A model generated the notes under the pieces. That model was given only the letters and a program-made list of their open reading frames with translations. It was not told the DNA's origin and ran no database searches. Shown here one piece after another: positions 9,032-16,845 of a DNA stretch of 64,000 bases. The stretch spans positions 806,001 through 870,000 of the forward strand of contig NZ_JAVRHL010000003.1 of the NCBI RefSeq assembly GCF_031846565.1, read 5' to 3'. The DNA is from Tropicimonas_B omnivorans. GTDB taxonomy: Bacteria; Pseudomonadota; Alphaproteobacteria; Rhodobacterales; Rhodobacteraceae. How positions within the stretch are numbered: the stretch's first letter is position 1; each line of letters begins with the position of its first letter. The position numbers and the translations under genes were made by a program.

Positions 9032-10273
9032 TCAGTGCTGGGTCGAGGCATGTCCGGACACCTGCCGCTTGCTCACCGGATCGAGCTTGCGGGATTTCAT
9101 CATCAGCACCAGAGCCAGCGCCGAGCATATCAGGACGCCGACCGAGAGCGGAACGATGGTGCCGTTGAACGCAAGGCCGATGGGCGCCGCGAGGATCACC
9201 GCACCGATGGTGGAGACGCAGCCGACGACGGAGGAGGCGAGGCCCGCGATATGGCCCATCGGCTCCAGCGCAAGTGCGTTGAGGTTGCCGAAGGTCAGGC
9301 CGGCCATGAAGAAGACGCTCGTCGCCCAGAAGAAGAAGGCCGGGAAGAAGAGCGCCTCCGGCAGGAGGCCGGACAGTTCGAGCAGCACGAGCAGCGTGGA
9401 GATCGCCGTCTGCGCACCATAGGCGGCGATGGCGAGGCGGCGCATTCCCAGTCTCATGACGAGCGTCGCGTTGATGATCGTGCCGGTCCCGGCGATCAGG
9501 CCCTGCACCAGAAACCACTGCGGAAAGCTGTCGGTGATGCCGAAGATCTCGGCATAGATCTGCTGGATCGAGGAGAGGAAGGCGAACATCTGGCCGAAGC
9601 CGAGGGTCAGCACGGCGATGTAGATCAGCACGAGCTTGTTCGTCAGGACTTCCTTCACCGCGGTCCAGAGGCCACCGAGGCGCAGGGAGCGCCGCCTGTC
9701 GAGCGGCAGTGTCTCGTCCTGGCGGATATTCAGCCAGGTGCAGCCCAAAAGACCGAAGAGGGCGAAGGCGAGGAAGATGGACCGCCAGCCGAATGCGTTC
9801 ATCACGAGCTCCCCGGCGGAGGGGGCCATCGCGGGGATGAGGATGAAGATCATCATCATGAAGGATGTGATCTGCGCCATGCGGCGGCCTTCGTAGAGAT
9901 CCCTCACCATGGCAAGCGCCACGATGCGCGGCGCGGAGGCCCCGAGGCCCTGAAGAGCCCGGAAGGCCAGCATCGTCTCGAGGTTCTCGGCCTGCCAGGA
10001 CCCGATCGCGCCCGCGATGAACACGCCGATGCCGAAGGTGATGACCGTCTTGCGCCCGAACGTGTCGGAGAGCGGCCCGCTGAAGAGTGTGCCGATGCCC
10101 ATGCCGAAGACGAAGGCGGTCAGCACGAGCTGCGCCTTGTTGGGCGCATCCGGCGTCAGGTCCTCCGCGATCTGGGGCAGGGCGGGCAGCATGGCGTCGA
10201 TCGAGAAGGCGACGCAGGCAAACAGCATCGCAAGCATGACGACGAATTCGGGAACGGCTAGACGACGTGGCAT
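9032..10273 (-). CDS. MFS multidrug exporter, Bcr/CflA family
   Basis: A 413-residue, 12-TM major facilitator. The N-terminal half has FSIDAMLPALPQIAEDL and the loop 2-3 motif GPLSDTFGRK, typical of the Bcr/CflA drug:proton antiporter family (bicyclomycin or chloramphenicol-like substrates, or amino-acid export). The start at 10273 is set by GAGG six bases upstream; a GTG at 10327 would add 18 non-conserved residues. The upstream 260 bp are unusually rich in repeated motifs, which suggests dedicated regulation. The actual substrate is unknown. Confidence 0.88.
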   Translation of the reverse strand: MPRRLAVPEFVVMLAMLFACVAFSIDAMLPALPQIAEDLTPDAPNKAQLVLTAFVFGMGIGTLFSGPLSDTFGRKTVITFGIGVFIAGAIGSWQAENLETMLAFRALQGLGASAPRIVALAMVRDLYEGRRMAQITSFMMMIFILIPAMAPSAGELVMNAFGWRSIFLAFALFGLLGCTWLNIRQDETLPLDRRRSLRLGGLWTAVKEVLTNKLVLIYIAVLTLGFGQMFAFLSSIQQIYAEIFGITDSFPQWFLVQGLIAGTGTIINATLVMRLGMRRLAIAAYGAQTAISTLLVLLELSGLLPEALFFPAFFFWATSVFFMAGLTFGNLNALALEPMGHIAGLASSVVGCVSTIGAVILAAPIGLAFNGTIVPLSVGVLICSALALVLMMKSRKLDPVSKRQVSGHASTQH

Positions 10274-10361
10274 CGGGCACCTCGGGATGGTCCCGGGCGG
10301 ACCGGGCGCGCATTGAATGTTGGCCACGGCGACGCGAGGCGGCTTCTCTCTCTCCCTGCGT

Positions 10362-10396
10362 GCAGTCCTTAGACTGCTCGCGCCGCACTGGCCAGT
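10362..10396 (-). promoter_or_regulatory. Inverted repeats upstream of the MFS gene
   Basis: GCAGTC-ctta-GACTGC (10362-10377) is followed by the palindrome ACTGGCCAGT (10387-10396). Both contain the half-site CAGT. They sit 90-125 bp upstream of the MFS start, suiting an operator for a dimeric regulator. No regulator gene is adjacent. Confidence 0.4.
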
Positions 10397-10497
10397 CGGC
10401 AGGGGCGCCGTGAGACCTGTGCATTCGTGCAGGATGACGCATCGTGCAGGCGACGTGCAGAGCCGTGCATCTCGTCCGCGCGGCGGGGCTTCGGAGG

Positions 10498-10517
10498 ACG
10501 CCGGGCAAGTCCGGCGT
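10498..10517 (-). terminator. Possible terminator hairpin after frnE-like gene
   Basis: A 7-bp stem (acgccgg / ccggcgt) with a 6-base loop starts 18 bases after the stop of the DsbA-family gene. No clear T-run follows. Confidence 0.4.
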
Positions 10518-10534
10518 TCCGACAGCCCGAGCGG

Positions 10535-11170
10535 TCAGGCGAGTTGGGCGTTGATCTCGTCGATGAGCTTGAGCCAGAGGTCCGACTGCTGCGCGCCCGG
10601 AACGACGTGCTGGTTGGCGATGATGAAGGTCGGAACGGCCGACACGCCGCGCTCCCTGGAATGGGCCTCCCGTACCTCGATCTCGGCCGTGTCAGCGTCG
10701 CCGTCCAGAAGGCGGCGGATGGCCGCGGCGTCTAGCCCGGCGCCATCCGCGATATCCGCCAGGACGTCCTGGTCGCCGATGTCCCGACCTTCCTGGAAGT
10801 AGGCCGCGAAGAGGGCGTCGACCACTTTCCCCTGCTTGCGCTCGATCCCGGCCCAGTGGATCAGGCGATGCGCATCGATGGTGTTCGGCGACCGCTTGAT
10901 GGTCTCCCAATCGATCTGCAGTCCCGCATCTTTCGCAGCCTCGTCGATCCGCGCATGCAGCTGTACGACTGCCTCCTTCGAGCCGAACTTGCCCTCGAGG
11001 TACTGGCCCCGGTCGAGCCCGTCCCGCGGGATCTCCGGGTCGAGCTGGAACGGATGCCAGACGATGGTGAAGGGATGGTCCGGTCTTTCGGCAAGCGCAC
11101 GGTCAAGATGCGCCTTGCCGATGTAGCACCACGGGCAAACGGGATCTGAAATGATGTCGAGCGTGATCAT
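10535..11170 (-). CDS. DsbA-family oxidoreductase, FrnE-like
   Basis: A 211-residue thioredoxin-fold protein with no signal peptide, so probably cytoplasmic. The active-site CPWC lies at residues 12-15, followed by the FrnE/2-hydroxychromene-carboxylate-isomerase type helical insert. The cis-Pro region is GVSAVPTFII. FrnE proteins are dithiol oxidoreductases connected with polyketide maturation or oxidative stress. The start at 11170 (MITLDIISDPVCPWC) fits family N-termini; the longer frame to 11287 runs into non-coding-like sequence. The gene is 52 bp after the CsbD-like gene on the same strand. Confidence 0.88.
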   Translation of the reverse strand: MITLDIISDPVCPWCYIGKAHLDRALAERPDHPFTIVWHPFQLDPEIPRDGLDRGQYLEGKFGSKEAVVQLHARIDEAAKDAGLQIDWETIKRSPNTIDAHRLIHWAGIERKQGKVVDALFAAYFQEGRDIGDQDVLADIADGAGLDAAAIRRLLDGDADTAEIEVREAHSRERGVSAVPTFIIANQHVVPGAQQSDLWLKLIDEINAQLA

Positions 11171-11222
11171 GGACGCGGCTCTATCAGATCCCGTTTCGCT
11201 TCGCGAGGCCCGGCGCCCTAGA

Positions 11223-11570
11223 TCAATCCGTCCGGCCGGCCGGCGGCTCGGCGGTGTCGTCGTCACCGAAATCGCCATCCTCGGCATAGACGTCCTCGCC
11301 TTCGGGGATGGACCGTCCGGAGAAGGTGATGTTGGCGTTGTCGTTCAGCTCGTCCATCCGCGCGTCGATCGGCATGTTGGACGTCATGAACTCGTCGATC
11401 TCCTCGTTCGCCTCGACCTGCGTGAGGGCGTGGGCCTCCATCAGGTAGCGGGTGAACGCCTCCTGATCGCCGTCGATCTCCACGAGGCGGGAATGTGCGA
11501 GGTTCGGCCAGCGATCCTCGATCCCGTCCAGCATCTCGTCCCAGTTCCGTGCGATCGGGGCCCAGTCCAT
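11223..11570 (-). CDS. Small acidic protein with CsbD-like region
   Basis: A 115-residue, strongly acidic cytoplasmic protein. The first 60 residues (WDEMLDGIEDRWPNLAHSRL, then EIDGDQEAF and LTQVEANEEIDEF) resemble the CsbD stress-protein pattern of W-x-L, an IDG turn and a Glu-rich helix. The C-terminal half is a disordered Asp/Glu-rich tail (EDGDFGDDDTAEPPAG). The start at 11570 is preferred over a TTG at 11621 because GGAGA lies seven bases upstream of it. The CsbD assignment is by eye; function in this lineage is unknown. Confidence 0.6.
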   Translation of the reverse strand: MDWAPIARNWDEMLDGIEDRWPNLAHSRLVEIDGDQEAFTRYLMEAHALTQVEANEEIDEFMTSNMPIDARMDELNDNANITFSGRSIPEGEDVYAEDGDFGDDDTAEPPAGRTD

Positions 11571-11717
11571 CTTCTCGTCTCCAGCATCTGTGTCGGTGTG
11601 AATATCGATGTCGCGGGACAAGACTTCGGCCCGGAGGATGGTTCCCTACGGGGCGGATGCCCTCAAGGCAGGATCGCGGCCGGCGGCGAGACGGGGCGGG
11701 GCGGGGCCGAACGTGAA

Positions 11718-11746
11718 GGGGCCCGGCCGCATCGCGACCGGGCCCC
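11718..11746 (-). terminator. Hairpin terminator after yejA-like gene
   Basis: A perfect 9-bp GC stem (ggggcccgg / ccgggcccc) with an 11-base loop lies 25 bases after the stop of the binding-protein gene on the minus strand. There is no strong T-run. Confidence 0.6.
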
Positions 11747-11771
11747 GGGATTCTTGTCGTCCGATACGCCG

Positions 11772-13595
11772 TTACTCGGCGGCCTCCTCGTACCACCAGA
11801 CATCCGGCTGGAAGCCGAGCCAGTCGCCGTACATCGCGATCGTCTCGGGGTAATTGATCTCCTTCACGTGGGCGAGGTGGCTCTCAGGGGAGTACCAGAA
11901 GGGCACGACGTAGCGACCGGTCGTCAGCACGCGGTCGAGGGCCTTCACGGCGGACCGGAAATCCTCCTGGCTCTCGGCCGTGAGCATTTCACCGATCATC
12001 GCCTCGATGGCCGGGTTGTCCGCGCCCATCCAGTTGTAGGTGCCCGGCTCGTCGACGCCGTCAGCGCCCCAGTAGAGATATTGCTCGTTGCCGGGGGAGA
12101 GGGACACGGCGCGCTGGTAGATCGTCATGTCGAAATCGTAGGCGTCCGAGCGCTCCTTGTACTGGGCGCTGTCCACGGTGACGACCTCGGCATCGACGCC
12201 GATCCGCCTCAGCCCTTCGACGTAGAGCTCGGCGGCGGTCGAATATTGTCCGGCGCTCTGGGGCAGGACGATGTCGAAGGAGAGGGCCCTGCCAGTCTCC
12301 TTGTCGGTCATCACGCCGCCGTCGATGGCATATCCCGCCTCGCTCAGGAGCCGGATCGCGGTACGGGTGCCGGCGCGGTTGGCCTCGGAGCCGTCGGAGA
12401 CGGGGAGGGAATAGCCCTCGAGCGCTCCCGGCAGCAACTCATCCGCAAACGGCTCCAGGAGCTCGGCGACGCGGCCTGTCGCCGGGCCGTCCTCCATCGC
12501 CAGGACAGAGTTGCAGAAGTAGGAGCAGATCCGGGGCTCCGTGCCGCCGTTGATCGCGGAGTTGATGAACTCGAAGTTGAACGCGTGGATCAGCGCCTCC
12601 CGCACGCGCCAATCGTCGAAGGGCGCGCGGCGGGTGTTCATCACGAAGCCGAGGATGCCGGAGGGCCGCTCGTGCGGAATGGTGGACAGGACGACATCGC
12701 CGCTGCGGACCGCCGGGAAATCGTACGCCGTCTGCCAGCGGCCCATGTTCGTTTCGCGGTTCGAGGAAATCTCGCCGGCGCGGAATGTCTCGAAGGCCAC
12801 GTCCCCATCGCCGAACCATTCGTACCGGATCTCGTCGAAATTGTGGACGCCGGCCATCAGGGGCAGGTCCGCGGCCCACCAATCCTCATCGCGTTCCAGA
12901 ACCATGTACCGGCCCTGCTCGTACGGGCCGACGGTGTAGGGACCGGAGCCGACGGGGATGGTGTTCGACGCCGCCGCGAAATCGACATCCTCGAACTGCG
13001 CCTTCTTGAGGATCGGACGAAGGCCGAGAATCAGGGGAAGTTCATCGTCTTCCCCGGAAAATTCGAATCGCACGGTCCGCTCGCCCACGATCTCGGAGCT
13101 CGCGATCTTGTCCCATGCGGAATGATAGCGGGGATGCCCCTCGGTTCCGAGGATCTCGAAGGACCACAGGACATCCTCCTCGGTGACGGGAGAGCCATCG
13201 GAGAATCGGGCCTCTGGGCGAATCGTGAATTCCACCCATTCCCGATTCGGTCCGGTTTCCACCGATTCGGCCAGCCATCCGTAAAGCGTGAACGGCTCGT
13301 CGTAGGATCGGCCCATCAGCGATTCGTACCCGTAGACCCGCTGGCCGTAGACCGGGCTGCCTTTCAGGACGAAGGGATTGAGGCTGTCGTAGGAGCCGAT
13401 CTCGGCGAAGGTGAACCGGCCGCCCTTGGGGGCATCGGGATTGGCGTAAGGCAGCGCCTCGAACCCCTCCGGAAGCGCCGGATCGCCGTACATGGCAATG
13501 CCGTGGGTGGGGTCGGCCGCGGCCGCGCCCGCCATCGTCCAGATCGCGGCCAGTGCCGTCGCCTGCGCTCGGAAGGGGGTCATGGAATGCCTCAT
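11772..13595 (-). CDS. Periplasmic peptide-binding protein, YejA type
   Basis: A 607-residue family 5 solute-binding protein with a signal peptide ending near AGAAAADP. The start of the mature chain (HGIAMYGDPALPEGFEALPY, then ANPDAPKGG) is the YejA signature; YejABEF imports peptides such as microcin C. Here no yejB, yejE or yejF lies beside it: downstream is a terminator hairpin and a CsbD-like gene, upstream a divergent promoter region. It must therefore use permeases encoded elsewhere or act alone. An alternative ATG at 13583 has a better-placed GAGG. Confidence 0.88.
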   Translation of the reverse strand: MRHSMTPFRAQATALAAIWTMAGAAAADPTHGIAMYGDPALPEGFEALPYANPDAPKGGRFTFAEIGSYDSLNPFVLKGSPVYGQRVYGYESLMGRSYDEPFTLYGWLAESVETGPNREWVEFTIRPEARFSDGSPVTEEDVLWSFEILGTEGHPRYHSAWDKIASSEIVGERTVRFEFSGEDDELPLILGLRPILKKAQFEDVDFAAASNTIPVGSGPYTVGPYEQGRYMVLERDEDWWAADLPLMAGVHNFDEIRYEWFGDGDVAFETFRAGEISSNRETNMGRWQTAYDFPAVRSGDVVLSTIPHERPSGILGFVMNTRRAPFDDWRVREALIHAFNFEFINSAINGGTEPRICSYFCNSVLAMEDGPATGRVAELLEPFADELLPGALEGYSLPVSDGSEANRAGTRTAIRLLSEAGYAIDGGVMTDKETGRALSFDIVLPQSAGQYSTAAELYVEGLRRIGVDAEVVTVDSAQYKERSDAYDFDMTIYQRAVSLSPGNEQYLYWGADGVDEPGTYNWMGADNPAIEAMIGEMLTAESQEDFRSAVKALDRVLTTGRYVVPFWYSPESHLAHVKEINYPETIAMYGDWLGFQPDVWWYEEAAE

Positions 13596-13660
13596 TATCT
13601 GCCGGTCTCCTGTTGCCGGCGATGCTACGGGGCCGGCATGGGCGATTCAAACTTTTAACT

Positions 13661-13688
13661 TTGACGTCCGTAATTTGCCGGTTATATA
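13661..13688 (+). promoter_or_regulatory. Sigma70-like promoter in the yejA-bdhA gap
   Basis: TTGACG (13661-13666) and TATATA (13683-13688) are separated by 16 bp on the plus strand, and transcription would begin near 13695. No protein gene starts until 13932, and a strong terminator follows at 13742, so the likely product is a short RNA. Confidence 0.5.
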
Positions 13689-13694
13689 GAGGGC

Positions 13695-13770
13695 ACTGCT
13701 CGATAGGTTTCTTGCCTGTATGAAACCTGCCTCAATAACTTGCGCCCGCCTTGTGCGGGCGCTTTTTTTT
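13695..13770 (+). ncRNA. Candidate small RNA of about 75 nt
   Basis: Between the divergent yejA-like and bdhA genes, a good promoter (TTGACG, 16 bp, TATATA) is followed within 80 bases by a complete intrinsic terminator ending in eight Ts. The predicted transcript would fold into a first hairpin (AGGTTTC at 13705-13711 with GAAACCT at 13722-13728, 10-base loop), a single-stranded stretch near 13729-13741, and the terminator stem. No gene on the plus strand upstream could use this terminator. The alternative is an attenuated leader of bdhA. I do not recognise it as a named RNA family. Confidence 0.5.
13742..13770 (+). terminator. Strong intrinsic terminator, plus strand
   Basis: A perfect 8-bp stem (gcgcccgc / gcgggcgc) with a 5-base loop is followed by eight Ts. 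It lies 161 bp before bdhA and not after any annotated gene. Confidence 0.85.
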
Positions 13771-13931
13771 GCCCGGGCGGGCCGCCTGTTTCCCGCAGGG
13801 ACAAGACGTTTCGGCATGATCCCCGAGCAGTTCATTCAAATGGAACCGGCCATGTTCGGCTTGCGCTCTGGCAACCGCGAACCCGTCGCCTATGCTATGC
13901 TGCGAGTGCAAACAACGCTGAGGGCGATCAC

Positions 13932-14705
13932 ATGAAGCTGAGTGGCAAGACGGCGGTGGTGACGGGATCGAACAGCGGCATCGGCCTCGGCGTCGCGACG
14001 GAGTTCGCGCGGGCCGGAGCGCGCGTTGTGCTGAACTCCTACACCGACAGCGAGGAGGACCACGCCCTCGCGCGCAAGCTGTCCGAGGAGACGGGATCCG
14101 AGGTCCTCTACATCAAGGCGGACATGTCGAAAGGCGGGGAGTGCCGCCAGCTGATCGAGACGGCCGGCGCCTGCGATATCCTGGTGAACAATGCCGGCAT
14201 CCAGCACGTCGCCCCGGTCGAGGATTTCCCTCAGGAGAAGTGGGACGCGATTATCGCGATCAACCTGTCCTCTTCCTTCCACACCATCGCCGCGGCGATC
14301 CCGATGATGAAGGCCGCCGGGTGGGGGAGGATCGTCAACATCGCCTCGGCCCATGGCCTGACCGCGAGCCCCTACAAGTCCGCCTACGTCTCCGCCAAGC
14401 ACGGCATCGTCGGTCTGACCAAGACCATCGCGCTCGAGACCGCCCGGGAGGACATCACCTGCAATGCGATCTGCCCCGGTTACGTGATGACCCCGCTCGT
14501 CGAGGCGCAGATTCCGGACACGATGAAGCAGTACGGGATGGAGCGTGAGGAGGCCATCGAGAAGGTCATCCTCGACCGTCAGCCCTCCAAGGAATTCGCA
14601 ACCGTGGAGGAGATCGGCGGCGTCGCGACCTTCCTGTGCTCGGATGCGGCGCGGCAGATCACCGGCACGACGATAAGCGTCGACGGCGGCTGGACGGCGC
14701 TCTGA
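13932..14705 (+). CDS. bdhA: D-3-hydroxybutyrate dehydrogenase
   Basis: A 257-residue short-chain dehydrogenase that interconverts D-3-hydroxybutyrate and acetoacetate with NAD, in ketone-body and polyhydroxybutyrate use. It shows TGSNSGIG (11-18) for NAD binding, NNAG, the catalytic Ser in NIASAHG, YVSAK for the Tyr/Lys pair, and a C-terminal SVDGGWTAL typical of this enzyme. Length matches the family. The start at 13932 agrees with family N-termini (MKLSGKTAVVTG). A patatin gene starts 5 bp later and is probably co-transcribed. Confidence 0.92.
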   Translation: MKLSGKTAVVTGSNSGIGLGVATEFARAGARVVLNSYTDSEEDHALARKLSEETGSEVLYIKADMSKGGECRQLIETAGACDILVNNAGIQHVAPVEDFPQEKWDAIIAINLSSSFHTIAAAIPMMKAAGWGRIVNIASAHGLTASPYKSAYVSAKHGIVGLTKTIALETAREDITCNAICPGYVMTPLVEAQIPDTMKQYGMEREEAIEKVILDRQPSKEFATVEEIGGVATFLCSDAARQITGTTISVDGGWTAL

Positions 14706-14710
14706 GCGGC

Positions 14711-15748
14711 GTGGCGAACCCGGTACGCATCACTCTCGCCCTTCAGGGTGGCGGCGCGCACGGCGCCTTCACCTGGGGCGTGCTCGACCGGCTTCTGGAG
14801 GAGGAGAGCATCGAGATCGCCGGGATCTCCGGCTGCTCGGCGGGCGCCCTGAACGGAGCGGCGCTCAAGGCCGGACTCGTTCGTGGCGGACGGGAGGCGG
14901 CGCGTGAGAACCTCGACTGGCTCTGGGCTCGCGTGGTCGGCGTTCAGGATCTGCGGCTCACGCACTGGTTCGCGCAGTTCACGCCCAATGCCACTCTCAG
15001 CCACCTGCTCGGCAATTCACCGGCCTTCTTCCTTGCCGACTCCGTCTCCCGCGCGATCAGCCCCTATGCCTACGGGCCGTTCTATTCCAATCCCCTGCAG
15101 CCGGTCGTGGATCATTTCGATTTCGACCTGGTCTGCTCCGAGGCGGGACCGGCCTTCTTCGTCTCGGCGACCAACGTGCGGTCCGGCAAGATCCGCGTGT
15201 TCTCCGGCGCCGAATTGTGCCCGGGTGCCATCCTCGCCTCCGCCTGCCTGCCGACGATGTTCAAGGCGGTGGAGATGGAGGATCCCGTGACCGGGGAGAT
15301 GGAGGCCTACTGGGATGGCGGCTATACCGGCAACCCTGCGCTCTTCCCGCTCTATGACGATGCGCTGCCGTCCGATCTCGTCATCATCAACATCAACCCG
15401 CTCTGGCGGCCGGACGTGCCGATGAACGGCACGGATATCCAGAACCGGATCAACGAGATCAGCTTCAACACCTCGCTCCTGCGGGAGCTGCGCTCCATCG
15501 ACTTCGTGCGCCGCCTGATTGCCGACGGGCGCATCCCTGAAGGCGCGATGAAGGCAGTGCGCGTCCACATGATCGCCGACGACGCACTGATGAGGGATCT
15601 GTCCGTCGCGACCAAGACGGTGCCCTCGGCGCTGGTCACGGGGCGTCTGAAGGCGGCCGGGCGAGAGGCGGCGGAGACCTTCCTGTCCGTCCATGGTCAC
15701 ATGCTCGGCGTGGAGGGGAGCGTAGATCTGCAGCAGATGTTCGACTGA
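14711..15748 (+). CDS. Patatin-like phospholipase
   Basis: A 345-residue patatin-domain Ser-Asp dyad hydrolase. It has the oxyanion motif GGGAHGAF (13-20), nucleophile motif GCSAG (Ser43) and the Asp in WDGGYTGNP. The proposed start is a GTG at 14711, five bases after the bdhA stop; the longer frame from 14636 reads through bdhA. There is no signal peptide. Patatins hydrolyse acyl esters of lipids, and being next to bdhA suggests a role in storage-polymer granule or lipid turnover, which is inference only. Confidence 0.85.
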   Translation: MANPVRITLALQGGGAHGAFTWGVLDRLLEEESIEIAGISGCSAGALNGAALKAGLVRGGREAARENLDWLWARVVGVQDLRLTHWFAQFTPNATLSHLLGNSPAFFLADSVSRAISPYAYGPFYSNPLQPVVDHFDFDLVCSEAGPAFFVSATNVRSGKIRVFSGAELCPGAILASACLPTMFKAVEMEDPVTGEMEAYWDGGYTGNPALFPLYDDALPSDLVIININPLWRPDVPMNGTDIQNRINEISFNTSLLRELRSIDFVRRLIADGRIPEGAMKAVRVHMIADDALMRDLSVATKTVPSALVTGRLKAAGREAAETFLSVHGHMLGVEGSVDLQQMFD

Positions 15749-15810
15749 TACATCCCGCCGCAAATGTCCCCGCAGGCGGCCCGATCATCTCTTAGCAGGA
15801 TCAGGTCGCG

Positions 15811-16602
15811 TCAGGCGGTCTCGCGACGCTCGGCGGGCGCATGGTCCGGCTCACCGGGAAGTCCCGCGGGGACGGGGCCGGCGGGCGGGGCAGGGGGAAC
15901 GGTGCCTGCCTTCTGGGGCGGGTAGACCAGACCGGCCGAGATCACGAGCTTCGCGGCATCCTCGACGGTCATGTCGAGATAGGTCACGTCCCGCTCCGGT
16001 ACGATAAGCAGGAAGCCCGAGGTCGGGTTCGGCGTCGTCGGCAGGAAGACGGAGATCATGCGCGTATCCGCATCGCCGAGCTTCAGGGCCAGCTCGCCCT
16101 TCGCCGTGGTGGAGACGAAGGCGAGCGCCCAGACACCCTTGCGGGGGTATTCCACGAGGCAGGCACGCTCGAAATTGCTTTCGGTCTGCGCGAACACGGT
16201 CTCGGCAATCTGCTTCAGGCCGCCGTAGATCGAACGGACGACGGGCATCCGGTCCACGAAGCGCTCGCCCCAGCCGATCAGCGAGCGGCCGATGATGCCT
16301 TTCGCGACCCAGCCGACGAGGACCGTGAAGATGAGGAAGATCACCACGCCGAGGCCGCGGATATCCACGCCGATATATTGTTCGGGACGGAAATGCGCCG
16401 GCACCAGCGGCAGCACGAAGCCGTCGATCCAGCCGATCACGGACCAGATGAGATAGATCGTAAGCGCGATGGGCGCGATGACGACGAGACCGGTCAGGAA
16501 CGATGCACGCAGCCGCCCGAAGCGTTTCGGCTTGCCGGGACGCCGCGCGAGGGGGTCAGTGCCGGGATCGCGCGGCTGGGGAGCAGATTTTGGGGGAACC
16601 AC
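15811..16602 (-). CDS. DUF502 membrane protein
   Basis: A roughly 263-residue protein with two TMs near the N-terminus (LTGLVVIAPIALTIYLIW and LGVVIFLIFTVLVGWVAKG) and a soluble domain with RSIYGGLKQ, the usual DUF502 landmark, and FLPTTPNPTSG. The C-terminus is Pro/Ala-rich and probably disordered. Function of the family is not established. The start is uncertain: a GTG at 16602 is used here because the longer frame (ATG at 16701) adds a region unlike the family; no clear ribosome site marks either. It is divergent from rpsB. Confidence 0.8.
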   Translation of the reverse strand: MVPPKSAPQPRDPGTDPLARRPGKPKRFGRLRASFLTGLVVIAPIALTIYLIWSVIGWIDGFVLPLVPAHFRPEQYIGVDIRGLGVVIFLIFTVLVGWVAKGIIGRSLIGWGERFVDRMPVVRSIYGGLKQIAETVFAQTESNFERACLVEYPRKGVWALAFVSTTAKGELALKLGDADTRMISVFLPTTPNPTSGFLLIVPERDVTYLDMTVEDAAKLVISAGLVYPPQKAGTVPPAPPAGPVPAGLPGEPDHAPAERRETA

Positions 16603-16751
16603 TTGGTAAGAGCGCCTGAATGAGAGGAACGAGGCCCGTTGCCGCCGTGTAAAAAGGGTAGGGGCCCCCCGGGGGCTATGCAAGAACGGCTTGCGTTCCA
16701 CAAGACCTTGCTCTATCCGGCGCCCACTTCACAGGCGGAGTCGGGCCATAT

Positions 16752-16801
16752 CGGGGGAGACATCCCCGTGACGTCCACCGGTTGGGGCCTTCAACGGCCC
16801 C
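16752..16801 (+). promoter_or_regulatory. Hairpin leader of rpsB
   Basis: Two hairpins lie 45-95 bases upstream of the rpsB start: CGGGG/CCCCG with a 7-base loop (16752-16768), and GGGGCC/GGCCCC with the loop ttcaac (16784-16801). In other bacteria S2 represses its own mRNA through the leader; this position suits such an element, but I cannot match it to a named family. Confidence 0.4.
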
Positions 16802-16845
16802 TCACGCTCCGCCGAGGCATGAAACCGGAAAAAGGACAGACGCAC

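Noticed and set aside
8048..10261. 737-codon plus-strand open frame opposite the acyltransferase and MFS genes
   Set aside because: It is rich in His, Arg, Asp and Gly as expected of antisense shadows, and spans two genes with clear motifs on the other strand.
11151..13658. 835-codon plus-strand open frame opposite the yejA-like gene and its neighbours
   Set aside because: It runs antisense across three real genes and an intergenic gap, has no family motifs, and comes from the high G+C third-position bias of the opposite strand.
16661..16680. GC-rich run (ggggccccccggggg) upstream of rpsB as a terminator
   Set aside because: Arms do not pair cleanly as one stem and there is no gene on the right strand ending there.
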